A stretch of 64,000 nt of DNA from Chrysemys picta bellii (taxonomy: Eukaryota; Chordata; Testudines; Emydidae), in contig NC_088800.1 in the NCBI RefSeq assembly GCF_011386835.1, forward strand, positions 58,371,439 through 58,435,438, read 5' to 3'. The stretch's first letter is position 1, and every line of letters begins with the position of its first letter. The notes beneath the pieces were generated by a model. That model ran no database searches. It was not told where the DNA came from and saw only the letters and a list, made by a program, of their open reading frames with translations. Below, piece by piece: positions 40,201 to 47,030 of this stretch. A program made the translations under genes and the position numbers.

Positions 40201-43200
40201 AAAGTATAATGAGGTTCAAAAAAGCAATGAATAAGTTCATGGAGGATAGGTGGCATCAATGACCATTAGCCAAGATGGTCAGGGATGCCACCCTATGCTC
40301 TGGATGTCCCCAAACCTCTCACTGCTAGAAGCTAGGACTGGATGATTAGGGGGCTGGAGCACATGAATTATGAGGAGAGGCTGAGGGAACTGGGATTGTT
40401 TAGTCTGCAGAAGAGAAGAATGAGGGGGAATTTGATAGCTGCTTTCAACTACCTGAAAGGGGGTTCCAAAGAGGATGGATCTAGACTGTTCTCAGTGGTT
40501 CCTGATGACAGAACAAGGAGTAATGGTCTCAAGTTGCAGTTGGGGAAGTTTAGGTTGGATATTAGGAAAAACTTTTTCACTAGGAGGGTGGTGAAGCACT
40601 GGAATGGGTTACCTAGGGAGGTGGTGGAATCTCTTTCCTTAGAGGTTTTTAAGGTCAGGCTTGACAAAGCCCTGGCTGGGATGATTTAGTTGGGAATTTG
40701 TCCTGCTTTGAGCAGGGGGTTGGACTAGATGAACTCCTGAGGTCCCTTCCAACCCTGAGATTCTATGATTCTATGACAGGGGTGGAACTCTGGATAATTG
40801 CCCCTCTCAGTTCATTCCCTGTGACGCTTCTGGCATTGGCCACTGTTGGAAGCCAGAATACTGAGCTAGTTGGACAATTGATCTGACCCAGTATGGCTGT
40901 TCTTGTGTTTCCAAGGTGGTGATTTCCAATACACTGAGAATATTGTTTGAAACTCTTTGACAGTGTCCTTGCATTAACTAATTACATCACCACAACACCA
41001 ATACATCTAAAAGAGAGAAACTCCTGTGTTGCTGGCAGCATGAGATGAAATACACAGTACGCTGTAATTTACTGAGGGGTTCTCTCATGAGTTGCTAGTC
41101 AGTCCTTTTGCTGTGCTGCTCATTTTAATTCTGGTAAGATTGACACATCTGCTTTTATTTTTAAGAGTCAACAGTCGGACAGAGGAGGATAAAACAGAAG
41201 CAATCTCGGATGCTTCTCTTCCGTCTCCAGATCTCCTGGACCTGTTGATATCAGAAGCTAAAGAATTGTTGGAGCCCATCCTCGCTAACACCACAAAGGA
41301 TGGTAAATTTTGTATAACTCTTCTCAGTGATGAGGCAGCTGTAGAGGCCCAAATTCAGAGGGGAGTCTGAAGCTAAGAAAGTCTAGACGCAGGGCACTTA
41401 TTGTTGGTATAACTTACACTTTCACCCCTTACCTGTTAAATCAGTTTAGATTCCCTTAAACTTACTTAGATTCACACCTGCTTACTGATGGTCAATTAAT
41501 TTACACCTCACTCTCCGTATGGATCATCTCTGAATTTGATCTACGGAGTTGGGGGGGAGGGAGTCTAGGGCACTTCAGATTGGTGTAACTCCTACCGAGG
41601 GACCAAGAAAAAGGAGTTTAGCAGGAAAAGCAGCTAACAGAAAGGTGCAAGGTGTCCTTGGCATGAAGGTCTATCAGCTTAGACCTCCTGCTTCTGGGTA
41701 AGTGGGTGTAAGTCAGGCTAAGGGATTCTAACTCCGCGTGTTTTAGTTTAAGTTAACTGTCTTGCCTAGCAATTCTGAACTTAGCCGATGGTCCCTAAAC
41801 ATTTCCAGTGAGCAGGGTAGGTAGATCCTTTATGCAGGTACTATGCTCCCAGTGCTGGTTACATTGTACATTGCTGTTAAGGAACAAATAATGATGTTTT
41901 CTGACCCTTTGTTAACTGGTGGCTGTGTTCCTGTGTCTGCAGTATTGCCATACAACTGGGATGAGTGCCTGACTGGGGAGGGAAACCTAAACTACAAGGA
42001 GTAAGTGTCAGGTCTGCTTGGGCCTCTAATTTCTGCTTAGTTCTGGTGGAGGTATTTGCAAACATCTCAGCCTTCAGAAGAACACTGTCCATGTACAGTT
42101 GTGGTAGATTGTTAAGATCTTTCTGGTTAAAAAGATTAAAAAGCTCCTTTTGAAAACATGGCTAAAATTGAACATTGCTCATTTTGTATCCCTTTATCGT
42201 TTTCATCCAGACAAACGGCAACACGTCGTACACCTTCCTGAAATAGAACGCAACAGGCTCACTCATTCACACTCTGAAACGTAGATCTGCTTCATCCAAA
42301 TCTCGTCTCCTGATCTCGTTCAGTCTGAAACACTAGATCAGCTTAATTACAATCCATTACAGCCTGTGCAGTAGTCAGCTCCTGGATTTTATATCACATG
42401 TCTTAAGTATATTCCATATAAAAGTTATGTTCTAGGGAGCCAGTGGGCAGCATCGCAATGCCAAGTCACTAGGCAAGGGGTGCTGGTATAGGACTGGCTG
42501 TTGAAAGTATGAGCAGAGAACCCATGCACTAGAACAGGAATAGGTAGACATCAGGGGGTCCATGGACTGGCACAGATGTGGCAATAAAGAAAACACAGAG
42601 ACAGCAGAGGTGAGAGGGGGCCATATTCCTTCTTCCGTACTAGAGAGACCCAGCCTTCAGAGAATGCTGATGTCAGGGAAATGAATTCCTTCCGAGGCAA
42701 GCCATTCGTCCTGCAAGGGAGTTCCAGCAGGGAGCAGGGCAAATTCTAGTGCCAGTTCCTGTGGTGTGTATTATAGCCTGCCTTTCTTCAGGGCAGGTAG
42801 GGTTTTCTGGCTCCAGGACTTGTCTGATCGACATCTTCCTAGGCGACTGTATGGTTCTTCAATATGAATAGAGCCCTGCTGAGGGTGTGAATATTACTTG
42901 CTCCAAGAACTACATATATAAACACACACATTTAATTCTGATGCACTCCAGCTATCACTCAGCAGAGTACAATCAGCATGGGTTGTATTTAGGTACCAAT
43001 TCTACAGATCACTTACATCCTTCAGTGGGAATACTCTCATGCTTTAAAGTTAAACATATGCTTACGTGCTTTGCTGAATCAGGGCCTTATTTTTGAGACC
43101 TTAATAATGTATGCTTCATTGTCTCAGGCTAAAGCTTTAGCTGGCCATCTCAACTGCATCCTAAAAATCTCCAAGCACCTCTGTAGAGTGTGTGCAAAAC

Positions 43201-43473
43201 AGATGCACTGGCAAATTTTACAGGGCAATTAAATAGTCCTGCAGAACATGTGACCTTTATATTTTTCATAAACCATCCCTTTCTTTAACACAGAATCCTG
43301 TTTTTATACTAAGTTGCCATATGTGTTCTTCTCCCACACCTTAGTAAAATCTGATTTCTGTTTCCAGCCATCTTCATCAGAAAACCACATGGCCCCCTCC
43401 TCCGACCCATAGCAAGAGTGATGAGCCACAGCCCTCGAGCCCAACCAAGGAACTGCCTGAGAAGACTACATAA
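3523..43473 (+). CDS. STXBP4-like: STXBP4-like gene (PDZ, EF-hand-like, coiled coil, WW), 15 exons found, 5' end missing
   Basis: Whole-gene entry; exons are listed separately. Spliced in phase, the exons give about 530 codons, close to the roughly 550 residues of human STXBP4 (Synip), a scaffold that binds syntaxin 4 in insulin-regulated vesicle fusion. Domain order matches that family: PDZ with carboxylate loop GLGL, an EF-hand-like segment ([11 protein letters not shown]), a long coiled coil (residues such as [16 protein letters not shown] and [16 protein letters not shown]), then a WW domain at the end. By eye the PDZ is only about 55% identical to STXBP4 as I remember it, too low for an amniote orthologue, and the downstream gene is SEC14L1. 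I infer a paralogue. The initiator exon and any promoter are not seen; they may lie before the window or in 1-3522. Function is inferred from the family only. Confidence 0.85.
3892..3998 (+). CDS. STXBP4-like: STXBP4-like exon B: second half of PDZ domain
   Basis: Acceptor tttag at 3887-3891, donor CAG|gtaggc at 3999. The 107-nt exon continues the PDZ fold in phase 0 with [20 protein letters not shown] and the helix segment [13 protein letters not shown], and leaves two bases of a split Arg codon. The GRLRPGDQL pattern is the classical PDZ core. Confidence 0.94.
4486..4639 (+). CDS. STXBP4-like: STXBP4-like exon C: end of PDZ and linker
   Basis: Acceptor ttttcag ending at 4485, donor GAG|gtacgt at 4640. 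The 154 nt complete the split Arg codon and read [16 protein letters not shown], the last PDZ strand, then a Pro-rich linker ([12 protein letters not shown]). It ends in phase 0. A second possible donor (CAT|gtgagg near 4625) could give a shorter form. Confidence 0.9.
4640..6082. other. STXBP4-like intron C-D
   Basis: Intron of 1.44 kb. Apart from the tRNA-derived SINE at 5417-5600 nothing recognisable. Confidence 0.6.
5417..5600 (-). mobile_element. tRNA-derived SINE with CR1-like tail
   Basis: Read on the - strand, the 5' part has tRNA-like promoter boxes (box B like GGTTGTGAGTTCAATTC), followed by a body and a 3' tail (ggttggactagatgacctcc type) shared with CR1 3' ends. This is the structure of turtle tRNA SINEs moved by CR1. 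Boundaries approximate. Confidence 0.75.
6083..6155 (+). CDS. STXBP4-like: STXBP4-like exon D: Pro/Ser-rich linker
   Basis: Long T-rich tract ending in tttttag at 6082 and donor CAG|gtaaga at 6156. The 73-nt exon enters in phase 0 and reads [19 protein letters not shown], resembling the Ser/Pro linker after the PDZ of STXBP4. It leaves one base. That phase does not fit the acceptor of the next recognised exon at 11372 (see findings). Confidence 0.75.
6271..7001. mobile_element. hAT-type non-autonomous element, 731 bp
   Basis: Begins CAGGGATGGCTC and ends GAGCCAGCCCTG (inverted, one mismatch). Exact 8-bp duplications acagcagt sit at 6263-6270 and 7002-7009. The interior is very GC-rich with repeated inverted and direct blocks (ggaggtgagctgcggcggtgggg twice). 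The long overlapping open frames here are compositional and not genes. Confidence 0.92.
7010..11371. other. remainder of STXBP4-like intron D-E
   Basis: No certain exon. A CORE/MIR-like SINE lies at 9275-9545. Stretches near 10030-10150, 10500-10560 and 11090-11210 resemble common sauropsid SINE pieces. A possible DNA-element remnant at about 8715-8997 ends in ctagtgcagacaaggctta. If an exon is missing between D and E it should be here. Confidence 0.5.
9275..9545 (+). mobile_element. CORE/MIR-type SINE
   Basis: tRNA-like head (tctggtggacagagccctt... gggttctattcccagctctgc), core with ggcaagtcacttctcc, then a 3' tail ctgtaaattctttggggcag of the type common in amniotes. Confidence 0.65.
11372..11450 (+). 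CDS. STXBP4-like: STXBP4-like exon E: start of EF-hand-like region
   Basis: Acceptor ttctag at 11366-11371, donor CTG|gtaagt at 11451. The reading [16 protein letters not shown] matches the STXBP4 segment before the EF-hand-like part. With the listed acceptor the exon begins with one base of a split codon. An alternative acceptor (gagag|C at 11379/11380) would let it join exon D directly in frame. Confidence 0.85.
14234..14502. mobile_element. Harbinger-like MITE (tgtctacac family)
   Basis: Ends TAAGGGGACGTCTACAC and GTGTAGACCAGCCTTA are imperfect inverted repeats, and the TAA/TTA ends fit a 3-bp target site. No coding capacity. Assignment to PIF/Harbinger is by end type and length. Confidence 0.65.
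15250..15480 (+). mobile_element. MIR-like SINE
   Basis: Diverged core with tctaggctctgtcactgactt, cctcagtcctgtcatgtataaaat, the MIR-like order of promoter-derived head, core and tail. Boundaries approximate. Confidence 0.5.
15953..16049 (+). CDS. STXBP4-like: STXBP4-like exon F: EF-hand-like segment
   Basis: Acceptor tttaaag ending at 15952, donor GGAG|gtgagc at 16050. Phase 0 in, 97 nt, one base left. Reads [20 protein letters not shown] then DSQGTVAYG, a degenerate EF-hand helix and loop as in STXBP4. The Asp that closes the loop comes from the next exon. Confidence 0.93.
16195..16250 (+). repeat. CR1/SINE 3' tail fragment
   Basis: The string ttagactagatgacccttgc followed by agtcccttctaaccctatgg is the 3' tail shared by CR1 and the tRNA SINE. 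Confidence 0.6.
16869..16996 (+). CDS. STXBP4-like: STXBP4-like exon G: second helix and linker
   Basis: Acceptor of type ctctcatag ending at 16868. The exon completes the split Asp and reads [18 protein letters not shown], then [19 protein letters not shown]. The donor I chose is CTG|gtcagc at 16997, which is weak but gives the phase 0 required by the next exon. The open frame runs on to 17113, so read-through or another donor is possible. Confidence 0.85.
17812..17904 (+). CDS. STXBP4-like: STXBP4-like exon H: coiled coil start
   Basis: Acceptor gttccag ending at 17811, donor AAG|gtaagg at 17905. 93 nt in phase 0. After a short Ser/Cys linker it reads [18 protein letters not shown] with hydrophobic residues at heptad spacing, the start of the coiled coil. 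Confidence 0.92.
17905..19448. other. STXBP4-like intron H-I
   Basis: 1.5-kb intron, more than half of it the solo LTR at 18081-18911. The rest is AT-rich with no recognised feature. Confidence 0.6.
18081..18911. mobile_element. solo LTR of an endogenous retrovirus-like element
   Basis: 831 bp bounded by TGTCAAGG and TTATGACA (TG...CA ends) and flanked by exact 5-bp duplications cgcgt at 18076-18080 and 18912-18916. No internal retroviral genes, so a solo LTR left by recombination. Orientation is unsure; the - strand start has a TATAAA about 10 bases in. Confidence 0.8.
19449..19514 (+). CDS. STXBP4-like: STXBP4-like exon I: coiled coil
   Basis: Acceptor cctcctag ending at 19448, donor CAG|gttagt at 19515. 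66 nt, 22 codons, phase 0 at both ends. Reads [20 protein letters not shown], continuous heptads. Confidence 0.9.
19919..23368 (-). mobile_element. CR1 LINE, 5'-truncated, about 3.45 kb
   Basis: Read on the - strand it starts inside ORF1, passes the endonuclease and reverse transcriptase of ORF2 and ends in a short UTR whose last bases complement ataagaatggccatac at 19919. It belongs to the reptilian CR1 type also seen at 37390-40910. Endpoints are from the MITE junctions. Confidence 0.88.
20029..22478 (-). pseudogene. CR1 ORF2 (endonuclease and reverse transcriptase), broken
   Basis: Endonuclease end at 22125-22478 (GDFNYP-type [19 protein letters not shown]). RT start at 21283-21687 ([16 protein letters not shown]). 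C-terminal RT part at 20029-20859 ([23 protein letters not shown]). Frames are separated by stops and a gap from about 20860 to 21280, so the element is inactive. Confidence 0.88.
23120..23374 (-). pseudogene. CR1 ORF1 C-terminus (esterase-like), partial
   Basis: About 80 codons with [16 protein letters not shown], the end of the GDSL/SGNH-type esterase domain found in reptilian CR1 ORF1. Truncated at its 5' side by the insertion junction near 23368. Confidence 0.75.
23698..23886 (+). CDS. STXBP4-like: STXBP4-like exon J: main coiled coil
   Basis: Acceptor gattccag ending at 23697, donor GAG|gtaatg at 23887. 63 codons in phase 0. Contains [20 protein letters not shown] and [20 protein letters not shown], the most conserved coiled-coil block of the STXBP4 family. 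Confidence 0.95.
23887..24843. other. STXBP4-like intron J-K
   Basis: Just under 1 kb. I see no exon, repeat with clear ends or other feature. Confidence 0.6.
24844..24960 (+). CDS. STXBP4-like: STXBP4-like exon K: end of coiled coil
   Basis: Acceptor tgcctcag ending at 24843, donor CAG|gtgaag at 24961. 39 codons in phase 0: [20 protein letters not shown] followed by a Lys/Arg/Leu-rich helix ending LLLFVQ. Matches the STXBP4 segment after its YEEVIRLLEA block. Confidence 0.94.
25249..25420 (+). repeat. DIRS-like left inverted terminal repeat
   Basis: The run ggtccctgttgtattccac, then gtgcaccatg, gtctgttggtctgggcatg, gtgcccaggctcgcc and gtggtttca, is matched in order by the reverse complement of about 32460-32610. 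Confidence 0.85.
25587..28336 (+). pseudogene. DIRS-like gag-like gene, broken and interrupted
   Basis: Starts near 25587 with a Cys/His cluster ([28 protein letters not shown]), a feature of vertebrate DIRS gag. It continues through frameshifts to about 26929, is interrupted by the hAT at 26930-27488, resumes with [17 protein letters not shown], and ends in a long open frame 27743-28336 with [20 protein letters not shown] and a basic Pro-rich tail. Not functional. Confidence 0.75.
26930..27488. mobile_element. hAT-type element with internal minisatellite
   Basis: Ends CAGTGGTCCCCAACC and TTGGGGAACCACTG are inverted copies. Exact 8-bp duplications aactagag at 26922-26929 and 27489-27496. The interior carries tandem GC-rich units (gttctctgtccccggcaggc repeated). 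Inserted in the DIRS-like gag-like gene. Confidence 0.92.
28560..29160 (+). pseudogene. DIRS-like reverse transcriptase, inactive
   Basis: Translations in shifting frames give [27 protein letters not shown] and, at about 28980-29015, [11 protein letters not shown]. The catalytic box of DIRS RT is normally a D-D pair; here the first is Asn. Several in-frame stops. Confidence 0.8.
29440..29830 (+). pseudogene. DIRS-like RNase H domain, broken
   Basis: [15 protein letters not shown] followed by [11 protein letters not shown] and a [14 protein letters not shown] block, the motif order of DIRS RNase H with its acidic residues mostly kept. A stop follows RKAC, so it is not intact. Confidence 0.8.
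30651..31375. mobile_element. hAT-type element, gtgggcaaact family
   Basis: Ends CAAGAGTGGGCAAACTGCGG and AAAGTTTGCCCACCCCTG are inverted copies. Flanks ttctacat and ctctatgt are an imperfect 8-bp duplication (5 of 8). The interior is GC-rich. Same family as 35837-36676. It sits inside the DIRS-like recombinase. Confidence 0.82.
31561..31851. mobile_element. Harbinger-like MITE
   Basis: Ends TTAGGCTTTGTCTACACTA and TAGTATAGACAGAGCCTTA are imperfect inverted copies with TTA/TAA at the tips, as in the other tgtctacac elements here. Inserted in the DIRS-like recombinase. Confidence 0.8.
32310..32645 (-). repeat. DIRS-like right terminal region with internal palindrome
   Basis: Contains the inverted copy of the left end (gtggaatacagatagggacc at about 32580-32600). 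An additional inverted pair at about 32327-32420 and 32580-32640 (cctgtaactggaggttcttt and its complement) makes a large palindrome. Confidence 0.8.
32646..34516. other. intron K-L, repeat-poor stretch
   Basis: No exon assigned. The only oddity is a 117-codon open frame on the - strand at 33662-34015 (see findings). Confidence 0.5.
34517..35279. mobile_element. hAT-type element, TAGGGTTACCAT family
   Basis: Ends TAGGGTTACCATACGTCC and ATATGGTAACCCTA are inverted. Exact 8-bp duplications ccagaatg at 34509-34516 and 35280-35287. GC-rich interior with repeated gcccgaagccggtagcgct blocks. Same family as 39100-39662. Confidence 0.92.
35706..35755 (+). CDS. STXBP4-like: STXBP4-like exon L: short linker exon
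   Basis: C-rich tract ending in cacag at 35705 and donor AAG|gtgggg at 35756. 50 nt in phase 0, leaving two bases of an Arg codon: [17 protein letters not shown]. It fits the STXBP4 stretch after the coiled coil, and its phase fits both neighbours. The upstream intron is about 10.7 kb and holds the DIRS-like element. Confidence 0.85.
35837..36676. mobile_element. hAT-type element with minisatellite, gtgggcaaact family
   Basis: Ends CAGAAGTGGGCAAACTATGG and AAAGTTTGCCCACCCCTT are inverted. Exact 8-bp duplications gtttacag at 35829-35836 and 36677-36684. 840 bp long. Confidence 0.93.
36185..36560. repeat. G-rich minisatellite inside hAT
   Basis: Imperfect tandem units of about 45-65 bases built on ggttggatggggcag and gggggcagtcagg. 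It explains the long Gly-rich open frames in this stretch. Confidence 0.85.
36685..37389. other. intron L-M, before the nested CR1
   Basis: Starts with a local direct repeat (agggtgtcagttgctgctgt at about 36684 and 36730). A MIR-like SINE lies at 36815-36925. Otherwise nothing recognised. Confidence 0.55.
36815..36925 (+). mobile_element. MIR-like SINE head
   Basis: ggatggtcttgtggctaaaa, then gatctgggttctattccaaa and a gtgaccttggttaagttatt core. tRNA-like box B is visible. Confidence 0.55.
37523..37799. mobile_element. Harbinger-like MITE inside CR1
   Basis: Ends GCTATGTCTACACTGCAGTT and AATTGTACTGTAGACATACC are inverted. It splits CR1 ORF2 between CAAAVK and ANRML, and short A-rich flanks fit a 3-bp duplication. 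Confidence 0.82.
38384..38507. mobile_element. hAT-type MITE, TAGGGTGACC family
   Basis: Ends TAGGGTGACCAGATGTCC and ATCTGGTCACCCTA are inverted. Exact 8-bp duplications gatccagg at 38376-38383 and 38508-38515. Confidence 0.95.
39100..39662. mobile_element. hAT-type element, TAGGGTTACCAT family
   Basis: Left end TAAAGGGTTACCAT (two-base change from the family), right end ATGGTAACCCTA. Exact 8-bp duplications ccctgtgt at 39092-39099 and 39663-39670. Internal region has CR-like tandem cccggcccagcacc units. Confidence 0.92.
40345..40778 (+). mobile_element. younger CR1 3' end inserted in an older CR1
   Basis: Codes for [20 protein letters not shown], then [20 protein letters not shown], and ends with the bird-type tail attctatgattctatga at about 40761-40777. 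Host CR1 sequence resumes right after it. Confidence 0.88.
41166..41302 (+). CDS. STXBP4-like: STXBP4-like exon M: helix before WW
   Basis: Acceptor tatttttaag ending at 41165, donor GATG|gtaaat at 41303. 137 nt, completing the split Arg and leaving one base. Acidic/Ser linker then [19 protein letters not shown], equivalent to the helix preceding the WW domain in STXBP4. Confidence 0.88.
41303..41942. other. STXBP4-like intron M-N
   Basis: 640 bases, nothing recognised. Confidence 0.6.
41943..42000 (+). CDS. STXBP4-like: STXBP4-like exon N: first half of WW domain
   Basis: Acceptor gtctgcag ending at 41942, donor GGA|gtaagt at 42001. 58 nt. Reads [19 protein letters not shown], with the LPxxW start of a WW domain and the first signature Trp. 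Confidence 0.93.
42001..43367. other. STXBP4-like intron N-O
   Basis: 1.37 kb splitting the WW domain. No repeat with clear ends seen. Confidence 0.6.
43368..43473 (+). CDS. STXBP4-like: STXBP4-like exon O: end of WW domain, tail and stop
   Basis: Acceptor tgtttccag ending at 43367. The first base completes a split Asp codon, followed by [13 protein letters not shown] with the second WW Trp and its Pro, then a Ser/Pro/Glu-rich tail ending EKTT and TAA at 43471-43473. The 3'UTR follows without a break. Confidence 0.92.
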
Positions 43474-44300
43474 ATCTCCTGAGATGCACTCCTATGCATA
43501 ATCATGTATATTCATAACACAGATGCTCTGCTGGGAGACAGACAGAATGCAGAATGGATAGTTCAGTTTCCAGGCAGAGCAAAAAATCCATGAGTTTTCT
43601 GCTGAGACACTGATTCTTCTGACTTGCCACCTAAGACTTAAGCAGCAAACCCACCCGCATGGCTACCTCTGAATTATTATACAAGGCTGTTCTCTCTTGG
43701 TTCTGCAGCTTTATAAACAACAGGAAAGTTATCGCTGAGGGGATGTGAATGCATGGACCCCACAGGCACGCAGCCTTTAGAGCTGGCATTCTATACAGAA
43801 AGAGGAGCATGGACTAACCAGAGAAGGACACATGGGTCCTGAAAGGATTTCTTTTGGGGATTTCATATGTGAAAAACCAAAGTAAACTTAAAAACAACAA
43901 GGAGGCCCGTGGCACCTTAAAGACAGCTTTATTTGGGCATAAGCTTTCGTGGGTAAAACACCACTTCTTCAGATGCTTAGTGGACTATAGTGAAACCAAC
44001 ATACTCTGTAGTGTCTATAACTGTCTTGGATCCATATCATGTGTTTTTTGTAAAGCTTATCCCAGCTGCAATGCTTGACATGGAAAGAAGAAGCCCGGAG
44101 GTAGCCAACAATGTCAATAATGTGGTACCCGTAAGCTGTGCTGAGCACAGAAAGGACACCATGGAACATGTTTCAGTAAAGGTGTGGTGTAACATTTTGG
44201 AAACTAGACCCACGTGGTTCGAGGTTTTATGGGGTTAGTAATGAAAGTGGTAGAGATCTGATATGAAAGCACAGTCTGGCAAATAAAATGAAAACACTGC
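43474..44300 (+). other. probable 3'UTR of the STXBP4-like gene
   Basis: No splice site is needed after the stop. The first AATAAA I see downstream is at 44282-44287, followed by a TG-rich stretch, so the transcript may end near 44300. The inferred UTR would include a repeat at about 43889-43980. The end point is a guess. Confidence 0.35.
43889..43980. repeat. reptilian interspersed repeat tail
   Basis: ggcaccttaaagaca, gcataagctttcgtgggt and cacttcttcagatgc in order: a very common reptilian repeat end. Class not certain (Penelope-like tail possible). It lies in the inferred 3'UTR. Confidence 0.6.
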
Positions 44301-44596
44301 TTAGAGGGTGTTTGATTTCTGAGCTGGTGAGGTTTGGAGTTGGTCGGTTTGAGTCTCTGGGATGAGTTTAACCTGCTTGGGCTAGCTGCTTCTTAGCCTC
44401 AGTTTTTCCCTTCTGTATTACAGATATTGGCAACTAATAACAAGTTGAACTGAGATATCACATTACAAATGGGCATGTTCTAGCCTTTTACCCAGGAACT
44501 TTTAAGCATAGCTTCAAATTTCCTCTTTGGGACTTAAAACCACACAGGTCCCACACATTGTAAAAGGAAGGCCTGTGCATAATAATAATACCCTGT

Positions 44597-45755
44597 TTTA
44601 ACAGGTTTGGTCACAGAGACCCCTTGGGACTGTCACCTGATGTGCTGAAACTACCTCTGAGCCCATTTTCCTTGCCAGCTTGGGATTCCAGAACATGTCT
44701 TGTTGAGCCAGACACGCTACTCTGCTCCAACACAGACCCAGGGTCTGAACCATATCCCCAAAGCCGCAGGCTTTAACTGAAAACCACTCAGCAGGTACTC
44801 CTATCTCGAGCACCCAGACACCCAGCTCCCAATGGCTCCAAACCCCAAATAAATCTGTTCTACTCTGTATAAAGCTTATAAATGGTAAACTCATGAATTG
44901 TCTGCCCTCTATAACACAGATGAGAGATATGCACAGCTGTTTGCTCCCCCAGGTATTAATCACCTACTCTGGATTAATTAATAAACAAAAGTGATTTTAT
45001 TAAGTATAAAAGTAGGATTTAAGTGATTTCAAATAATAACACACAGAACAAAGTAAGTTACCAAGCAAAATAGAACAAAACACACAAGTCTAAGCCTAAT
45101 ACATGTAAGAAACTGAATACAGGTAAATCTCACCCTCTGATGTTCTAATAAGCTTCTTTCACAGACAAGACTCCTTCCTCGTCTGGGCCCAATCCTTTCC
45201 TCTGGTACAGTCCTTGTTCCAGCTCAGGTGGGTAACTAGGGGATTTCTCATGACTGCCACCTTTGTTCTGTTCCACTCCCTTTTATAGTTTTGGCCCAAG
45301 GCAGGAATCCTTTGTCTCTCTGGGTTCTCACCCCTCCTTCTAAATGGAAAAGCACCAGATTTAAGATGGATTCCAGTATCAGGTGACATGGTCACATGTC
45401 ACTGTAAGACCTCATTCTTCATTACCCACAGTCTGGCCCCCATGTCCACAAGAAGGATTGCAGGTAAATAAACCATCTACAGCCAATTGTCCTTGTCAAT
45501 GGGTGCCACCAAGATTCTAAACCACCATTAATGGCCCACACTTTGCATAATTACAATAGGACCTCTGTTATATTTCATATTCCTAGTTTCAGATACAAAA
45601 ATGATACATTCATACAAATAGGATGAACAGACTTGGTAGATTATAAGCTTTGTAATGATACCTTACAAGAGACCTTTTGCATAAAGTATATTCCAGTTAC
45701 ATCATATCCACACTTATAAACATATTTTTATAAAAATATGAAGTGCACCGTCACA
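44597..45755 (-). mobile_element. probable solo LTR
   Basis: On the - strand it begins TGTGACGGTGCACTTCATA and matches in style a common turtle LTR. The other end is unclear: either near 44608 (CTGTGACCA) or 44597, where cctgt occurs on both sides (44592-44596 and 45756-45760) as a possible 5-bp duplication. No internal genes. Confidence 0.55.
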
Positions 45756-46844
45756 CCTGTATTCACTTATTTATATGTGACTTTTTGTCCAAAAAGTTCC
45801 TAAAGCACTTTACAAACAATATACATACAAAAATCACTTCATCACTATTAATAGCCTTGTTACTAGCCACTACCCTTTCAGAGAAATGTTGAAAGCTAAG
45901 ATCTGAGGAGAATAATGCTGCCAGAATTGATGTAGATTTTTGCTAGGATAACAAAATTGTTATTGTGCCTTACTGTTACGCATATGGTATTAGGTTAGAG
46001 GCAGAAAGCAGAGCAGAAACACCGACATCTTCCCACAGTAACCAGGAGACAAAATGGGAAAGGCAAAAAGAAACAAATAGCATGTGCACAGAAGCCAGTT
46101 GAAAAGGCACCTAACTGAAATGCATCTCATTTATACAGGGCCTGTTCTAGCACTCCCATAAAGCACCTAATTCTGCCTTCCGTTGCAATTGGTATGACAC
46201 TATTGTAGAATTCTCTGTAAAACTTACCACTGTAGTATCTAAAAGATCTCTTGGTGTCAGTGGCTGTTATGACCATGTAACTGGGGTCCCAAAATGTTCT
46301 AATGGAAATAAGGAGGAGCATTTACAATAAAGATTAGGAAGCCCTATAATGCATTGGACTACAACCTGCAGTTAAAACTAGTGACAAATAACAAGGTTAT
46401 CCACTAGAGGGGAGCCCATATTGTCCCATTAAAGTTATTAAAACATAATCCTAGATTGCATTCAGTGCACTGCAACCACAAACTTGCAATCACACATTGA
46501 AACAAAATGAAAATGGCTGGAGTTTGGCCTGGAAGGCTGTGGGTTTGAATCTCACTGGTTTGGTGTTTCTTACTCACTAGATCTGTGCATTTTTACTTAA
46601 GCATGACAGAAGATTCAGTTCTTGCTGCTTATTTGTTTTTATTTTGTTTTTCCTAATGAACAAAACAAAAAAGATATGAGCAAAAATATTTAACAGCTAC
46701 AAAAGAGGCTGCACAGCCAGGTACCAAGGGTAAAATGTTGAAGGATCAATAGTGATGCAGATATGTGCGGTAAAGAATCACTGATACAATATTTTGTGAT
46801 GGGATAGGTAAGGCTGTTGTATGAGGGATAATTTGGGTTAGTGG

Positions 46845-47030
46845 TTGGTCGGGACTCGAGATCTGGATTCTCTTCCCAGCTGTGGTACTGACTCTGTTTT
46901 TTACCTTGGATAACTCACTTCATCCCTTTGTGCCTCAGTTTCTACATCTGTAAAATGGGGATAATTATACTGACCTACCTCACTGGGATGTTGTGAAGCT
47001 ACATCATCAGTGTTTGAGAAGCACAGTAAG
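46845..47030 (+). mobile_element. MIR-type SINE
   Basis: tRNA-like head (gatctggattctcttcccag), then cctcagtttctacatctgta and aaaatggggataattatact, the typical MIR core. Confidence 0.75.

Larger units (their letters stand above)
37390..40910 (+). mobile_element. CR1 LINE 3' part with nested insertions
   Basis: CR1 ORF2 C-terminal coding sequence and 3' end on the + strand, in pieces: about 37390-37522, 37800-37900, 39823-40340 and 40779-40910. The first pieces encode [33 protein letters not shown]. The last ends with tgacccagtatggctgttct. Gaps are filled by a MITE, a hAT and another CR1. Confidence 0.85.
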
